Under the pieces are notes generated by a model. The model was not told where the DNA came from, made no database searches, and saw nothing but the letters and a program-made list of their open reading frames with translations. From Alphaproteobacteria bacterium (GTDB taxonomy: Bacteria; Pseudomonadota; Alphaproteobacteria; Paracaedibacterales; VGCI01), in contig VGCI01000005.1 of assembly GCA_016870095.1 (NCBI GenBank), forward strand, positions 84,816 to 148,815: a stretch of 64,000 nucleotides of DNA. Reading direction: 5' to 3'. Numbering within the stretch: the stretch's first letter is position 1; every line of letters starts with the position of its first letter. Below, piece after piece: positions 1-9,042 of the stretch. A program made the translations under genes and the position numbers.

Positions 1-49
1 AAAGAAGAATATGCATTGGTCCCTAAAGGGAAAATCAAAGAATCGGTAA

Positions 50-1066
50 TCAGGGCATTTTTCTCATTAAGGACTGATAGGCTCTCTCAATTGTGCCGCC
101 AGGTAAAAAATTAGATTGCAAATATTCAAGGGCCTGCATTCGATCGTCTCTCCCATTATTAGACAGAAATATATATTTGCAGAATTCACCGATATCTTCA
201 ATAATACGCTCAAAGCGGTAATAACAAATCGCATCTTGATTTACCTCTGTGGGTCCGTAACCTTTATAAAAGAGTAATTCCTCTTCACGAGGTCGGCGAC
301 CGCTCTTCCAAATACCTGCACCAACAAACATCAGATCTCTTTCTTTAGAGGCAAAGATAAGGGTATCCCAATCAACAATATAAAGGGCAGTTTCTTTATC
401 AATAATTATATTCCACCCATGAATATCTGCATGGCATAAAATTTTTTCAAGAGGGTATTTTTGAAGCGTGATGGCAAAATTTTCAGCGTTCTCCACAAGT
501 TTAAGTATTTCACTTTTTTTAGATTTTAGGAATAATGCCATTTTCTTGGCAATTGACTCGTCAAAAACATTATTTTCAATGTGTAAAAGAAATGCTTTAA
601 CTGTTTCTCGATATTTTGACGAGAACGTTTCTTGAGGTATACCGTTTGTTATGTTTGGAGGAAAATCAATGCTATGAAACTTTTTCATGAAGGTACCAAA
701 TTCAATCCACTGTTGATCTGAAAGATTTACTTCCACGCCATTAGATCCCTCCACATAGGGATAAAGAATGGCTATAAATGATGCTAGATTTGCCCAAAGT
801 TCACCTGTATTGCTAGAAAGCGGTGCGATCACTTGTTTTACGCCAAGATCGGCTAAGTATTTTGGTACGAACACGGAACCTTCATAAAATTGTCCGTGTC
901 GTAATTTGAGAAAGTAATCCGTTTGGCTACTTGTTGTAATGCGATAAACAGCCGTATTGAAATCAGCACCAAGCGGAAGGAAAGAAATTGTTGTTACATC
1001 TAACCCATAAGCATTTTTTAAACATTCAATAATGACTTCATCTTTAATGTCTGGTGGGTTGAGCAT
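50..1066 (-). CDS. APH(9)-like aminoglycoside/spectinomycin phosphotransferase family protein
   Basis: 338 residues of the APH/choline-kinase fold, cytoplasmic. The catalytic loop CHADIHGWN (His212, Asp214, Asn219) and the metal-binding VDWD (Asp232/234) are intact, followed by KERDLMFVG. This last motif and the downstream Tyr-rich segment (YYRFERIIEDI) closely resemble the Legionella APH(9)-Ia spectinomycin kinase as I remember it. The family transfers phosphate from ATP to a hydroxyl of a small molecule. Resistance is only one possible role, since many environmental members have unknown substrates. It reads toward the window edge and no operon partner is visible. Family assignment is firm, substrate is not. 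Confidence 0.8.
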   Translation of the reverse strand: MLNPPDIKDEVIIECLKNAYGLDVTTISFLPLGADFNTAVYRITTSSQTDYFLKLRHGQFYEGSVFVPKYLADLGVKQVIAPLSSNTGELWANLASFIAILYPYVEGSNGVEVNLSDQQWIEFGTFMKKFHSIDFPPNITNGIPQETFSSKYRETVKAFLLHIENNVFDESIAKKMALFLKSKKSEILKLVENAENFAITLQKYPLEKILCHADIHGWNIIIDKETALYIVDWDTLIFASKERDLMFVGAGIWKSGRRPREEELLFYKGYGPTEVNQDAICYYRFERIIEDIGEFCKYIFLSNNGRDDRMQALEYLQSNFLPGGTIERAYQSLMRKMP

Positions 1067-1307
1067 CTTTCCTCATGATTACTTTAAATAATCAACCTGT
1101 TTAATTAATAAAAGACTTAATACGGTTGTTACAAGATGCGGGTTCCTATAAGCAAGCATCAATTGTATTGTGCCTAACATGATTTCGCAATTTTTAAACA
1201 ACATTGTGCAAGGATTTTTATATTAAAATATGCAATCTTGCGCAATAAAGCTCCTCTATATGGAAATGCTGAAAATTCTATAGGTAAGGGGTGGTCGTTT
1301 GATTATT

Positions 1308-1384
1308 TGGCGTTCCCGGCGAGATTCGAACTCACGGCCTCAAGATTAGGAATCTTGCGCTCTATCCGGCTGAGCTACGGGAAC
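1308..1384 (-). tRNA. tRNA-Arg (CCT anticodon), CCA encoded
   Basis: On the minus strand a full cloverleaf is readable. It has a seven-base-pair acceptor (GTTCCCG with CGGGAAC), D arm GCTCAGCCGGATAGAGC, anticodon stem CAAGA/TCTTG around loop TTCCTAA (anticodon CCT, reads AGG), and T arm with GTTCGAATC. Discriminator G is followed by a genomically encoded CCA (TGG on plus, 1308-1310). A spurious reading frame runs across it on the other strand and is not a gene. Confidence 0.95.
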
Positions 1385-1493
1385 AGCTTCTGCTTCTTTT
1401 ATAGAGGGAATTTTCCCAGCGAACAAGATGAGACATCTACCGCGGACATTGGACGATATTGTTCCCACAAACCCTATTCGTTTGCGGTGAAGG

Positions 1494-2084
1494 TTAGCGG
1501 CTGGTCTTAAAAATGCTGGGTTCGTCTGAGGAGGCTTGATTCCAGGGCATTTTTAGAAGTATTTGCTTCAAGTAGTCTGTTTCATAGATCGCTTCATAAA
1601 TATAGCCTGCGCCCACCAAAAGACTTATGGCTAAAAACCCTGTGTTAACGAGGGTTCCCAAAAGGGTACCCAAAACGACAAGGGAGCCCACACTAATTTG
1701 CATTTGCTGAGGTAAGTTAATAGGAATGAGGGACGGGTCAGTCAAGACGATTTTTTGCAGGGGCAGCTTTGCTTGACGCCAAGCCTTCATGCCTCCATCA
1801 ACGCGAATGATAAATTCATAACCTTGTTGCGCCAAATGTTCACAGGCCTCGAATGATTTTTTACCTGAATCACAGGTGATATATATCGTCGGCTTTGTGG
1901 GGAAGGGCACACAAACTTTATGTATAAGGGCTTGGGCATCAAAACCTTCAAGTGGGTAGGAAGTGGCTCCGGGAATATGGCCTCGGTGATAGTCTTGCTC
2001 AGAGCGAATATCAATAAGGATTACGTTATGACCCAACTTCAGGCGGCGGTACAAATCTTGCGCAGTAATCGTTTTAATGGACAT
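1494..2084 (-). CDS. rhodanese-domain protein with C-terminal membrane anchor
   Basis: An N-terminal rhodanese domain with the active-site loop TCDSGKKS supplies the catalytic persulfide Cys. A hydrophobic hairpin follows (SVGSLVVLGTLLGTLVNTGF...), typical of membrane-tethered rhodaneses with a DUF2892-like tail. The start is set at 2084, not at the longer reading frame, because AAGGAGG lies six bases upstream. This start overlaps the end of the upstream secreted kinase-like gene by eleven bases, so the two are probably co-transcribed. Likely role is sulfane-sulfur transfer or detoxification at the inner membrane; the partner is unknown. Confidence 0.8.
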   Translation of the reverse strand: MSIKTITAQDLYRRLKLGHNVILIDIRSEQDYHRGHIPGATSYPLEGFDAQALIHKVCVPFPTKPTIYITCDSGKKSFEACEHLAQQGYEFIIRVDGGMKAWRQAKLPLQKIVLTDPSLIPINLPQQMQISVGSLVVLGTLLGTLVNTGFLAISLLVGAGYIYEAIYETDYLKQILLKMPWNQASSDEPSIFKTSR

Positions 2085-3486
2085 GAGTATCCTCCTTATA
2101 ATTTGTCGATATTTCATCAAAAACACGTTTGACGTCTTTTACTTTTGATAGGTAAGAAATGGGGTTAATAAAAAGAGATCTTTGGGGCAATAAACTTAAT
2201 TGTGTTGTCGGATTCGTATAAATATCGCGCAATTCCCTTAAGAGCTGCGCCCGTTGATTTTGCGGCCAAATGGATATGTATCCTAATAAAAAAGGTTTTA
2301 ACATTAAGTTATTCCATAGGGTGGCGCTAATTTCTTTGGGGTAAGCATATTTGTCTTTAAATTGAGAAACCGTAAAAGCATAGAGAAGAAATAAATCAAC
2401 GCCGACAGGTCGCTTTTTAACCAGGGATTTACTGAAGCTTTCGTTATCGATAAGGGTTATCAGGAAATCGTTAAAGGAATCGACGAAAACATTTTCTAAA
2501 TGCAAGTCTCCATGAACAATGGAATTTCCTAATAGCCGCTTATCTGTTGGCTTTTCCATAAAATAAGTATGCAATTCACTGATCCGTTTTCCTAAAGATA
2601 AGGAAGAATTATAGAGGATATCAGAATCTCGATGTATAGCGGCCGTATCCCCATTTTTAATGGAAGCGGCTAAATTTTTGCTAACATCCATAAAGGACAT
2701 TCCTGGTGCGGCGCTTAAAAATGAGAGGTAGTGATTCGTATTTTGAATCTTATATTTGATATTGAGTAAATCAAAGGATATTGCCAATTTGTTTTTTGAA
2801 CGGTTGCGTAGCTGGATATCGTAGAGCTTTTTGAGATCTGAATTGTGGAGTTGTCGCAAATTGCGAATCTCAGTCGTTTTTTTCTTGGTGTCTTTTACGA
2901 CATATTTCGGAATAAAGGCAGTTTTTCCCGCCTTTCCCTGGATACATTTTTCATCTACGCTAATAATGAAAAGTTGAAGGACATTGACTCCATTTGCCTT
3001 TAAGCTACTAACTTTCATACACTGTGGCATGGAAAAATCTGAAAGCATGGGTTCTCTCAAATCACGCAAATCTCTCTTAAGAGTAGCTAAAAAATTTATA
3101 AATTGCCCAGATTGAAATTTACCACTTTTATCAAGTAACTTTGGGTCTACCCATACATTTGGCGAGTCGACAGTGTTCCAAAGAACGTTTGAGATTATTT
3201 CTTCCGAATTTGTTTCTCCGGGAACCCATTGGTTCAGTGTGGAAAGTGTACATTGATTTTCTTTGATACAAGTTCTTACCACTTCCTCAGCTGGTTTTTG
3301 GGTTGTCATTTTTTCTTTTGTAATGCAGCATCCACAAGTATGGGCTTGGTTCGAACCCCAACTTTTTGCCGTACAGGATGTCGATTTATCGATGACGACC
3401 GATTTGTCTCCAATTGTGGCAACGACGGCCGCATGAGCCTGCGGGATTAAGATTAATCCTAAAATGAAAAATACACCGTTTATCAC
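2074..3486 (-). CDS. secreted protein with APH/kinase-like catalytic motifs
   Basis: 470 residues beginning with a clear Sec signal peptide (MINGVFFILGLILIPQAHA, cleavage after AHA). The C-terminal half carries the phosphotransferase signature VHGDLHLEN (His325, Asp327, Asn332) and LIDNES (Asp347), matching the catalytic loop and metal-binding Asp of APH/choline-kinase/HipA-like enzymes. The first 60 mature residues hold several Cys (CTAKSWGS, CGCC). A kinase fold behind a signal peptide is unusual because ATP is absent from the periplasm, so an effector acting in a host cell is a reasonable guess. No substrate can be named. Operon with the downstream rhodanese (overlap). Confidence 0.6.
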   Translation of the reverse strand: MINGVFFILGLILIPQAHAAVVATIGDKSVVIDKSTSCTAKSWGSNQAHTCGCCITKEKMTTQKPAEEVVRTCIKENQCTLSTLNQWVPGETNSEEIISNVLWNTVDSPNVWVDPKLLDKSGKFQSGQFINFLATLKRDLRDLREPMLSDFSMPQCMKVSSLKANGVNVLQLFIISVDEKCIQGKAGKTAFIPKYVVKDTKKKTTEIRNLRQLHNSDLKKLYDIQLRNRSKNKLAISFDLLNIKYKIQNTNHYLSFLSAAPGMSFMDVSKNLAASIKNGDTAAIHRDSDILYNSSLSLGKRISELHTYFMEKPTDKRLLGNSIVHGDLHLENVFVDSFNDFLITLIDNESFSKSLVKKRPVGVDLFLLYAFTVSQFKDKYAYPKEISATLWNNLMLKPFLLGYISIWPQNQRAQLLRELRDIYTNPTTQLSLLPQRSLFINPISYLSKVKDVKRVFDEISTNYKEDTHVH

Positions 3487-3596
3487 CCCATAATCCGTCT
3501 CAATAGCAGTTTCTTTAATTTATTATAAAAAAGAAGGATTTAAGGTTTGGTAAATATTATGAAAATAGCTGTGCTGAAAGTGATATAACGAGTCTG

Positions 3597-3983
3597 CTAA
3601 AAAGCAGAAGCAAAGCAAAATACAGACAGAACAAGAAGCACCGTCCAGGTTAGAAGACCTCCAACAAAACGATGAAGGGAAGGGCCTTCGGTTTTGCGAA
3701 GACCTATAATATGGAGAATTCGACCGCCCAGAAGAAGGCTTCCTAAGAAATAGAGCATCCAGCTACGACCTCCAATGAGTTCGCTTAGAAAAAGAAGGAG
3801 CATGATGAAGGGAATGTATTCTGCAAAATTACCATGAATGCGAATTGCCTTTAAAAGATCCAAATGACCACCATGTCCAACCCAAACTTGATATTTTGCC
3901 CGAAGTTTTGTGACTTCTACTGTCAAGTAGAGGTACATCAGTCCAAAAATACCAGCAAAGAGAATTGTCGCGTGCAAACCCAT
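3597..3983 (-). CDS. MAPEG-family membrane protein
   Basis: About 128 residues with four hydrophobic helices. The family fingerprint RIHGNFAEYIPFIMLLL, followed by an acidic ELIGGR segment, is the MAPEG (microsomal glutathione transferase/FLAP-like) hallmark. Bacterial members are inner-membrane proteins with glutathione-linked or unknown activity. The start ATG at 3983 is preferred over an upstream TTG because it begins just before the first helix, has GAAGGA upstream, and gives the usual family length. It is a single gene upstream of tRNA-His on the other strand. Confidence 0.8.
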   Translation of the reverse strand: MGLHATILFAGIFGLMYLYLTVEVTKLRAKYQVWVGHGGHLDLLKAIRIHGNFAEYIPFIMLLLFLSELIGGRSWMLYFLGSLLLGGRILHIIGLRKTEGPSLHRFVGGLLTWTVLLVLSVFCFASAF

Positions 3984-4140
3984 GATTTTAGCATCCTTCA
4001 CAAAGTGTTTAAGGTTGGATCTTGTCTTATCATAAGTTGGAAAAGCAATTCTGTTCAACCCCTTATGGAATATTGTATTTTTGATACGACAATCCCCTTG
4101 ACGGGTTCCGGGCGACAGGTTAGTAATTGAAATACATCGT

Positions 4141-4218
4141 GGCGGGTGTAGCTCAGTTGGTTAGAGCGCCAGTTTGTGGTACTGGATGTCGCCGGTTCGA
4201 TCCCGGTCACTCGCCCCA
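4141..4218 (+). tRNA. tRNA-His (GTG anticodon), CCA encoded
   Basis: The cloverleaf shows G-1 at 4141 facing C73 (the tRNA-His identity pair), acceptor GCGGGTG with CACTCGC (one G-U), and D arm GCTCAGTTGGTTAGAGC. The anticodon stem is CCAGT/ACTGG around TTGTGGT (anticodon GTG), with T arm GGTTCGATCC. CCA is encoded at 4216-4218. Confidence 0.95.
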
Positions 4219-4306
4219 TGTTTTTAAAAATGATAACAGACTCTTCCCTCACTTTATGAAATGACACAATTCTTTAAAGAGAAGCTTGAGATTTTATATT
4301 ACTCTT

Positions 4307-4807
4307 TTAAAGTCCAAATGATGCTCGTAGTGTAACACAGGAACGATAAAGGATAAGAATCCACAAAATTTGTTCATTGATAATGCTAATCCCAAGTGCA
4401 TCTCCCAAATTATAATTCATACAAGTCAGGAGCGTTTTTCCGTACATAGATTTTTTGTCATTTAAATCTGTTGGAATATTATAGTCTGCTTGGGCCATGA
4501 GAGGACTGGTGAATTGAAGTTGATAAAGAACGATCAGGCTTAATAAGATGAGTAATGTGGTTAAAATGAGTGAAAAAATTCCTTGAAAGAAAATCAGAAC
4601 GCCCCCTGTGAAAGCCCACAAAAGAATACTGATAAGGTGCATTTTTTGCTGTTTTAGAATTGTGGGTGCATAGGTGCGCATATAAAAGAACGAGCAAAGG
4701 TAACCACCAGCGAGAGAAAGATAAAAAACCCCTGTTTCTCCAACTATTCGAGCCGACTCTTGGGGTGTATCTGCAAATCCAAACCAATAAGAAGACAATA
4801 TGGACAT
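4307..4807 (-). CDS. uncharacterised multi-pass membrane protein
   Basis: 166 residues. Hydrophobic segments lie near residues 25-43, 58-80, 82-97 and 146-154, so this is probably a four-helix inner-membrane protein. I do not recognise the family. Its start codon overlaps the stop of the upstream L,D-transpeptidase by one base (TAATG arrangement), which implies translational coupling. Co-expression with a peptidoglycan enzyme hints at an envelope role, but that is only context. Confidence 0.6.
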   Translation of the reverse strand: MSILSSYWFGFADTPQESARIVGETGVFYLSLAGGYLCSFFYMRTYAPTILKQQKMHLISILLWAFTGGVLIFFQGIFSLILTTLLILLSLIVLYQLQFTSPLMAQADYNIPTDLNDKKSMYGKTLLTCMNYNLGDALGISIINEQILWILILYRSCVTLRASFGL

Positions 4808-5373
4808 TAATGGATATCCTTGGAGAGGGAAGAAAAGGCAGGCTGTATAGCTTCTTCCAAATGTTGGGGAATTTCTAGCTCGGTTGAGGGACTGATTTCT
4901 GCCAAAATATCAATAAGGTCACCCCGAGATAGAGCAATACAACCCTCTGTGGGTGTTTCTCTCTCATTCATTAAGTGGATGAAGATCGCACTTCCTTTGG
5001 GGGGAATGGGCGGACGGTCATTATAGCCAACCACAATCAAAATGTCATAGACATGATCTTGACGCCATAAAATTTCATGACTTGCTGGGTAGGGAGTCTT
5101 GATGAGACAATTATAAGCAGGATCCGTGGGATCGTCACACCATCCATCAATAGGTGTTAGGCTTGACAGAGGTAAGTCGGTTGCAAAATGGCGCGTGCGA
5201 TCTGGTCGGTAAAAAACAGTTCGAAGGGGGAAAATGCCCGTCGGTGTTGCGCCGTCTCCTTCTACCTTTTTGGAACGAATGCCACCTCGTCCTGTTCGAC
5301 ATTCATATATTACGCCATTAAACTCTAATGTTGTTGGCGATAAAAGTATTATTTTATTAACCCCCAAGGACAT
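4807..5373 (-). CDS. L,D-transpeptidase (YkuD domain)
   Basis: 188 residues with the YkuD catalytic motif read as FIHLMNERETPTEGCIAL, where the Cys is the nucleophile and the upstream His completes the site. The family forms 3-3 peptidoglycan cross-links or attaches proteins to the wall, acting in the periplasm. No clear cleavable signal is seen at the N-terminus (MSLGVNKIILLSPTTLEF), so the protein is either exported unconventionally or belongs to the short YkuD subgroup. It lies between icd (seven bases upstream) and a membrane protein gene that overlaps its stop. Confidence 0.8.
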   Translation of the reverse strand: MSLGVNKIILLSPTTLEFNGVIYECRTGRGGIRSKKVEGDGATPTGIFPLRTVFYRPDRTRHFATDLPLSSLTPIDGWCDDPTDPAYNCLIKTPYPASHEILWRQDHVYDILIVVGYNDRPPIPPKGSAIFIHLMNERETPTEGCIALSRGDLIDILAEISPSTELEIPQHLEEAIQPAFSSLSKDIH

Positions 5374-5379
5374 ATCAAA

Positions 5380-6825
5380 TTAATCCTCCCCATGATCTTT
5401 CGAGAAGGCTTGGACACCATCAAAAACATGAAGTTTTTCAATGTGCGTCCAACGATGCTCCAGATTAATGCGTTGGAGAAGGCCATAGATCTCCGCATCA
5501 TCAATTTCTGCGCCGTCATAATTTATAAATCGGCACCGAAAAAAATCTGTAGGTTCTATGTATAAACCAGAGGTTGGGTAAACTTTCACCCCTCTGCAAG
5601 ATATACCTTTTAAGGTATAGGGCGTATGGGCTGCAATTCGCTCGACACTTGCCCCCAATAGACTGGGCGTTAATGTTGATTCAATGAATACATCGAGGCC
5701 AATCACAGACCGAGACTCTGTTTTGACAAAGTCTGCCTCACGTGATACTTCAGGAAGGTGTATGGGTTTGTAACTTCTGTTCTTATAATCAGGATAAGAT
5801 TTACCTAAATTTCGCAGGATGCTTTCAGTAAATTCAGTGGTCGTTGCGGCTCCTTTATCTCCTAAGACATCACGTGTGATGACCTTGTCAAGGGCAAGAG
5901 TTCGGAAAAGAGCTTGTTCAATTTGAGAAGCGGCCTCAAATTCTTTTAAATGCCTTAGCATCATAACCCCAGAAAGAAGCACAGCTGTAGGATTGATATT
6001 GTTTTTTCCAGCATATTTAGGAGCGGAGCCATGTACAGCCTCAAAAATAGCAAATTGGTCTCCTAGGTTAGCACCCGGCGCAAAACCAAGTCCCCCCACG
6101 AGTGCGGAACCTAAATCACTCAAAATATCCCCATTCATATTAGTGGTTACAATCACGTCAAATTGCTCGGGATGTTTCACCATTTGATGAGCACAGTTAT
6201 CAATAATAATGTGGTGAGCTTCAATATCTGGGTATTCTGTTGCAATATCTTCAAAGGTACGTTTCATGAGGCCTTCGGTCAATTTCATAATGTTGGCCTT
6301 CGTTGCACAGTGCACCATCTTCCGTCCTTCGGCACGGGCAAATTCAAAGGCGAGACGCACAATCTTTTCACAACCCTTGCGGGAGATAAGTTTCAGACAC
6401 TGGGCGGTTCCTGGCGTTTCCATATGCTCGATGCCTGCATATAAGTCTTCCACATTCTCGCGAACGATAACAATATCTATACCTCGACCTGAATAGGGAG
6501 TTGGTACACCGGGAAATTCATGGATGGGCCTTATGTTAGCATATGTTTCGAACATTTTACGCAAAGTTACATTTGCGCTTTTTTCGCCAAAACCTACGGG
6601 TGTTTCTAAGGGACCCTTTAAAGCAATTTTATTGCGTACGATGGAGTCGATCGTTTCTTGAGGAACGCCTGTTGACAACCCCTTTTTAAAAACTTCTGCT
6701 CCCGCTTCACACACTTCCCAGTCAATTTTGACGCCGGTAGCTTCAATGATTTTGCGTGTAGCTCCTACGACTTCGGGGCCGATGCCATCACCTTCGATGA
6801 GGGTTATGTTGTGAGCAAGTGCCAT
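5380..6825 (-). CDS. icd: NADP-dependent isocitrate dehydrogenase, Rickettsia-type with C-terminal domain
   Basis: 481 residues of TCA-cycle isocitrate dehydrogenase. Visible signatures are the N-terminal IEGDGIGPEV, substrate segment GFGEKSANVTLRKMFE, RENVEDLYAGIEH, the metal-binding NMNGDILSDL, and VHGSAPKYAGKN. Residues after about 345 form an additional C-terminal domain of about 130 residues, giving the roughly 480-residue length known from Rickettsia and relatives, longer than the E. coli enzyme. This supports an alphaproteobacterial placement. The L,D-transpeptidase gene follows after six bases. Confidence 0.92.
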   Translation of the reverse strand: MALAHNITLIEGDGIGPEVVGATRKIIEATGVKIDWEVCEAGAEVFKKGLSTGVPQETIDSIVRNKIALKGPLETPVGFGEKSANVTLRKMFETYANIRPIHEFPGVPTPYSGRGIDIVIVRENVEDLYAGIEHMETPGTAQCLKLISRKGCEKIVRLAFEFARAEGRKMVHCATKANIMKLTEGLMKRTFEDIATEYPDIEAHHIIIDNCAHQMVKHPEQFDVIVTTNMNGDILSDLGSALVGGLGFAPGANLGDQFAIFEAVHGSAPKYAGKNNINPTAVLLSGVMMLRHLKEFEAASQIEQALFRTLALDKVITRDVLGDKGAATTTEFTESILRNLGKSYPDYKNRSYKPIHLPEVSREADFVKTESRSVIGLDVFIESTLTPSLLGASVERIAAHTPYTLKGISCRGVKVYPTSGLYIEPTDFFRCRFINYDGAEIDDAEIYGLLQRINLEHRWTHIEKLHVFDGVQAFSKDHGED

Positions 6826-6953
6826 GAAATTTCAAACTCTCTACTATTTTAAGAAACCATAGTATAAAGTATAAGCAATTTTAGCCTTTCAGCAAGTCTT
6901 TCGTCGTCTTCCTTAACAGCAATAGGCATAAAAATAGATTGGATGAAATTAAC

Positions 6954-7799
6954 TTATTGATTAACAGCAAATTTCTGGGAATTCCACTCAGAACTTGTAA
7001 AATTGACTTGCGTTACTTTGGGTACTGGAATGGATAAGAGGAGGTTAATTTGTGCTGCAAACCGATTTGGAGAGCCGCTGCAATAAAAATCAACATTTAA
7101 TTTATTCCACGATGTGTTTAGCATTTTATGTTTGTAAAGTTCTTGGGAAACGCTTTTCGCAATATGTTCAGCGGGATCAATAAAATTAATTTTCGTTGGT
7201 AAAATTTGTTCAACAATATCTGCAATCCAAGGATAATGTGTACATCCATAAACCAAAGTATTAAGGTTTTGGGTTTTAAATATTTCCAAATATTCTGTGG
7301 TTGTTCTTATCAATTCGGGGCCGGAAATACGTCCTGTTTCGATAATAGGAACAAATTTGGGACAGCTGATAGAAAAAATCTCGCCTTCAAATCCTGCTTT
7401 TTTTAAAATCCTTTCATGCATGCGGCTTTGAACGGATGTAGGGGTTGCAATAATGCCAAGCCGCTCGTTTTGATGATGTTCCAATAGGGCTTCAACCATC
7501 GGGTAAATTGTTCCAATAATGGGAATTGAAAAATGGGGAGAAACTATATCCAGAGCTGTAGTAGAGCTGGTATGACAAGCCGCCACAGCAAGCTTTACTC
7601 CCATTTCATTTTGCATCCAGGATAAAGTTTGTTGAGCATAGTTGATAATTTGTTCGGGTGTCTTTTCCCCATAGGGTAAATTTGCGGTGTCGGCAAAATA
7701 GACAAAATGCTCATGAGGTAACGCATTTTGCAGTTTTCTCAAAACTGTCAGTCCCCCAATGCCACTGTCAAATATACCAATAGATCTTTGAGACAGCAT
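6954..7799 (-). CDS. murI: glutamate racemase
   Basis: 281 residues. It makes D-glutamate for peptidoglycan. The N-terminal IGIFDSGIGGLTV and YFADTANLPYG motifs and the C-terminal catalytic GCTHYP are canonical. The first catalytic Cys lies in ACHTSST, where nearly all family members have Asn after Cys (CNT). The Asn-to-His change is unusual. The gene starts three bases after the alr stop, so the two racemases for peptidoglycan D-amino acids form an operon. Confidence 0.93.
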   Translation of the reverse strand: MLSQRSIGIFDSGIGGLTVLRKLQNALPHEHFVYFADTANLPYGEKTPEQIINYAQQTLSWMQNEMGVKLAVAACHTSSTTALDIVSPHFSIPIIGTIYPMVEALLEHHQNERLGIIATPTSVQSRMHERILKKAGFEGEIFSISCPKFVPIIETGRISGPELIRTTTEYLEIFKTQNLNTLVYGCTHYPWIADIVEQILPTKINFIDPAEHIAKSVSQELYKHKMLNTSWNKLNVDFYCSGSPNRFAAQINLLLSIPVPKVTQVNFTSSEWNSQKFAVNQ

Positions 7800-7802
7800 T
7801 AT

Positions 7803-8924
7803 TTATAGCCCACTTGTTGCTGGGTTAACGTTTCTTGTCCAATGAAATTTTACACGATTCTGTACGCCCGTTAATAAATCATAGGAAACGTTATCCGTAA
7901 ATTTGGCAACTTCTTCAATAGGTAAATCATTGCCCCATAGAATTACGGGATCTCCGACTTTAGCTGTGGGACAGGGGCTGAGATCAACAGCAATCATATC
8001 CATTGATACACGGCCAATTAATTGACATTTTGTGTTGTTCACTAAAATCGGTGCTCCATCTTTGGTTGTTCGAGGATAACCATCGCCATATCCAAAAGCA
8101 ACAATTCCAACAGGAAGATCCGTTTGGCATATATAGCGAGCACCATAACCGACTGGAGATCCTCTTTTAATGACTTTAGTGGCAATTAAGCTTGTTTGTA
8201 GAGTCATTACAGGTTTAAGATTTAACTCTTCAGCTGTCTTATTTAAAAGGGGTGAAGCCCCATAAAGCGCAATACCGGGTCGAATAAAGTTGTAATGACA
8301 TTCAGGAAACTGAAAGACGCCTGCAGAGTTGCATAAACTTGCTTCGGAAGGACCTTTTTGAGACACATTTTGAATGAAAGTCTGAAACGCACTTATTTGT
8401 TGTTTATTTAATGGGTTGCCTGCATCATCGGCGCAAGCCATATGTGACATGATGCGAATAGGGTGCGCAATTTGGCGACTATTTGAAAGCTGATCATAAT
8501 ACTGAGAAGCATTTTCTAAACTAAAACCTAACCGACCCATCCCTGTATCAACTTTTATCCAGGCTTGAATGGGCAAAGGACATGATAAGTTGGCTAGCCA
8601 TTGCAATTGAATTTCTTCATGAAAGACAACATGAAACCCTTCTGTTGAAGCCACAAGAAGTTCATTAGGTTCAAATACACCTTCTGCCAATATAATGGGA
8701 ATTTGAATGCCAACTTTACGTAAAGCTAATGCTTCATCAATTGAGGCGACCCCTAACATATCGACGTATTTTTCAAGTCGTGAAGAAACAGAGCGTAAGC
8801 CATGTCCATAAGCATTGGCCTTAACCATAGCAATCACTTTGGATTCAGGAGCTTTTCCTTTAATAACTTTAAGGTTATGAAGTAAATTTTCTGTAGATAA
8901 AATAGCAACGGCTGTACGACTCAT
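7803..8924 (-). CDS. alr: alanine racemase
   Basis: 373 residues, a fold-type III PLP enzyme supplying D-alanine. The PLP lysine lies in AMVKANAYGHG near the N-terminus. The second catalytic base Tyr lies in GYGARY of the C-terminal beta domain, and FIRPGIALYGASP is also typical. Full family length. First gene of the alr-murI operon. Confidence 0.94.
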   Translation of the reverse strand: MSRTAVAILSTENLLHNLKVIKGKAPESKVIAMVKANAYGHGLRSVSSRLEKYVDMLGVASIDEALALRKVGIQIPIILAEGVFEPNELLVASTEGFHVVFHEEIQLQWLANLSCPLPIQAWIKVDTGMGRLGFSLENASQYYDQLSNSRQIAHPIRIMSHMACADDAGNPLNKQQISAFQTFIQNVSQKGPSEASLCNSAGVFQFPECHYNFIRPGIALYGASPLLNKTAEELNLKPVMTLQTSLIATKVIKRGSPVGYGARYICQTDLPVGIVAFGYGDGYPRTTKDGAPILVNNTKCQLIGRVSMDMIAVDLSPCPTAKVGDPVILWGNDLPIEEVAKFTDNVSYDLLTGVQNRVKFHWTRNVNPATSGL

Positions 8925-9042
8925 GAAATATGCACTTTAACTGGTGGATGTCTAATCTTATAAATACCTTAGAAGGCATTGTTTATTCAAGAAGTTTTAA
9001 AGATATTAAGCAACAAAGTATAATAAAAACAATAAATTTATC

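Noticed and set aside
1..114. Open plus-strand frame from the window edge (37 codons, stop at 112-114)
   Set aside because: Too short to judge, overlaps the 3' end of the APH-like gene; could be the end of a convergent gene but nothing supports it.
1238..1510. 90-codon plus-strand frame
   Set aside because: It runs straight through tRNA-Arg on the opposite strand and has no ribosome binding site.
3340..3365. GGTTCGAACCCC, tRNA T-arm-like
   Set aside because: Inside the coding sequence of the secreted kinase-like gene with no cloverleaf around it.
4055..4267. 70-codon minus-strand frame with GIEPATSSTTN-like sequence
   Set aside because: This is the reverse of tRNA-His, a well-known false protein pattern.
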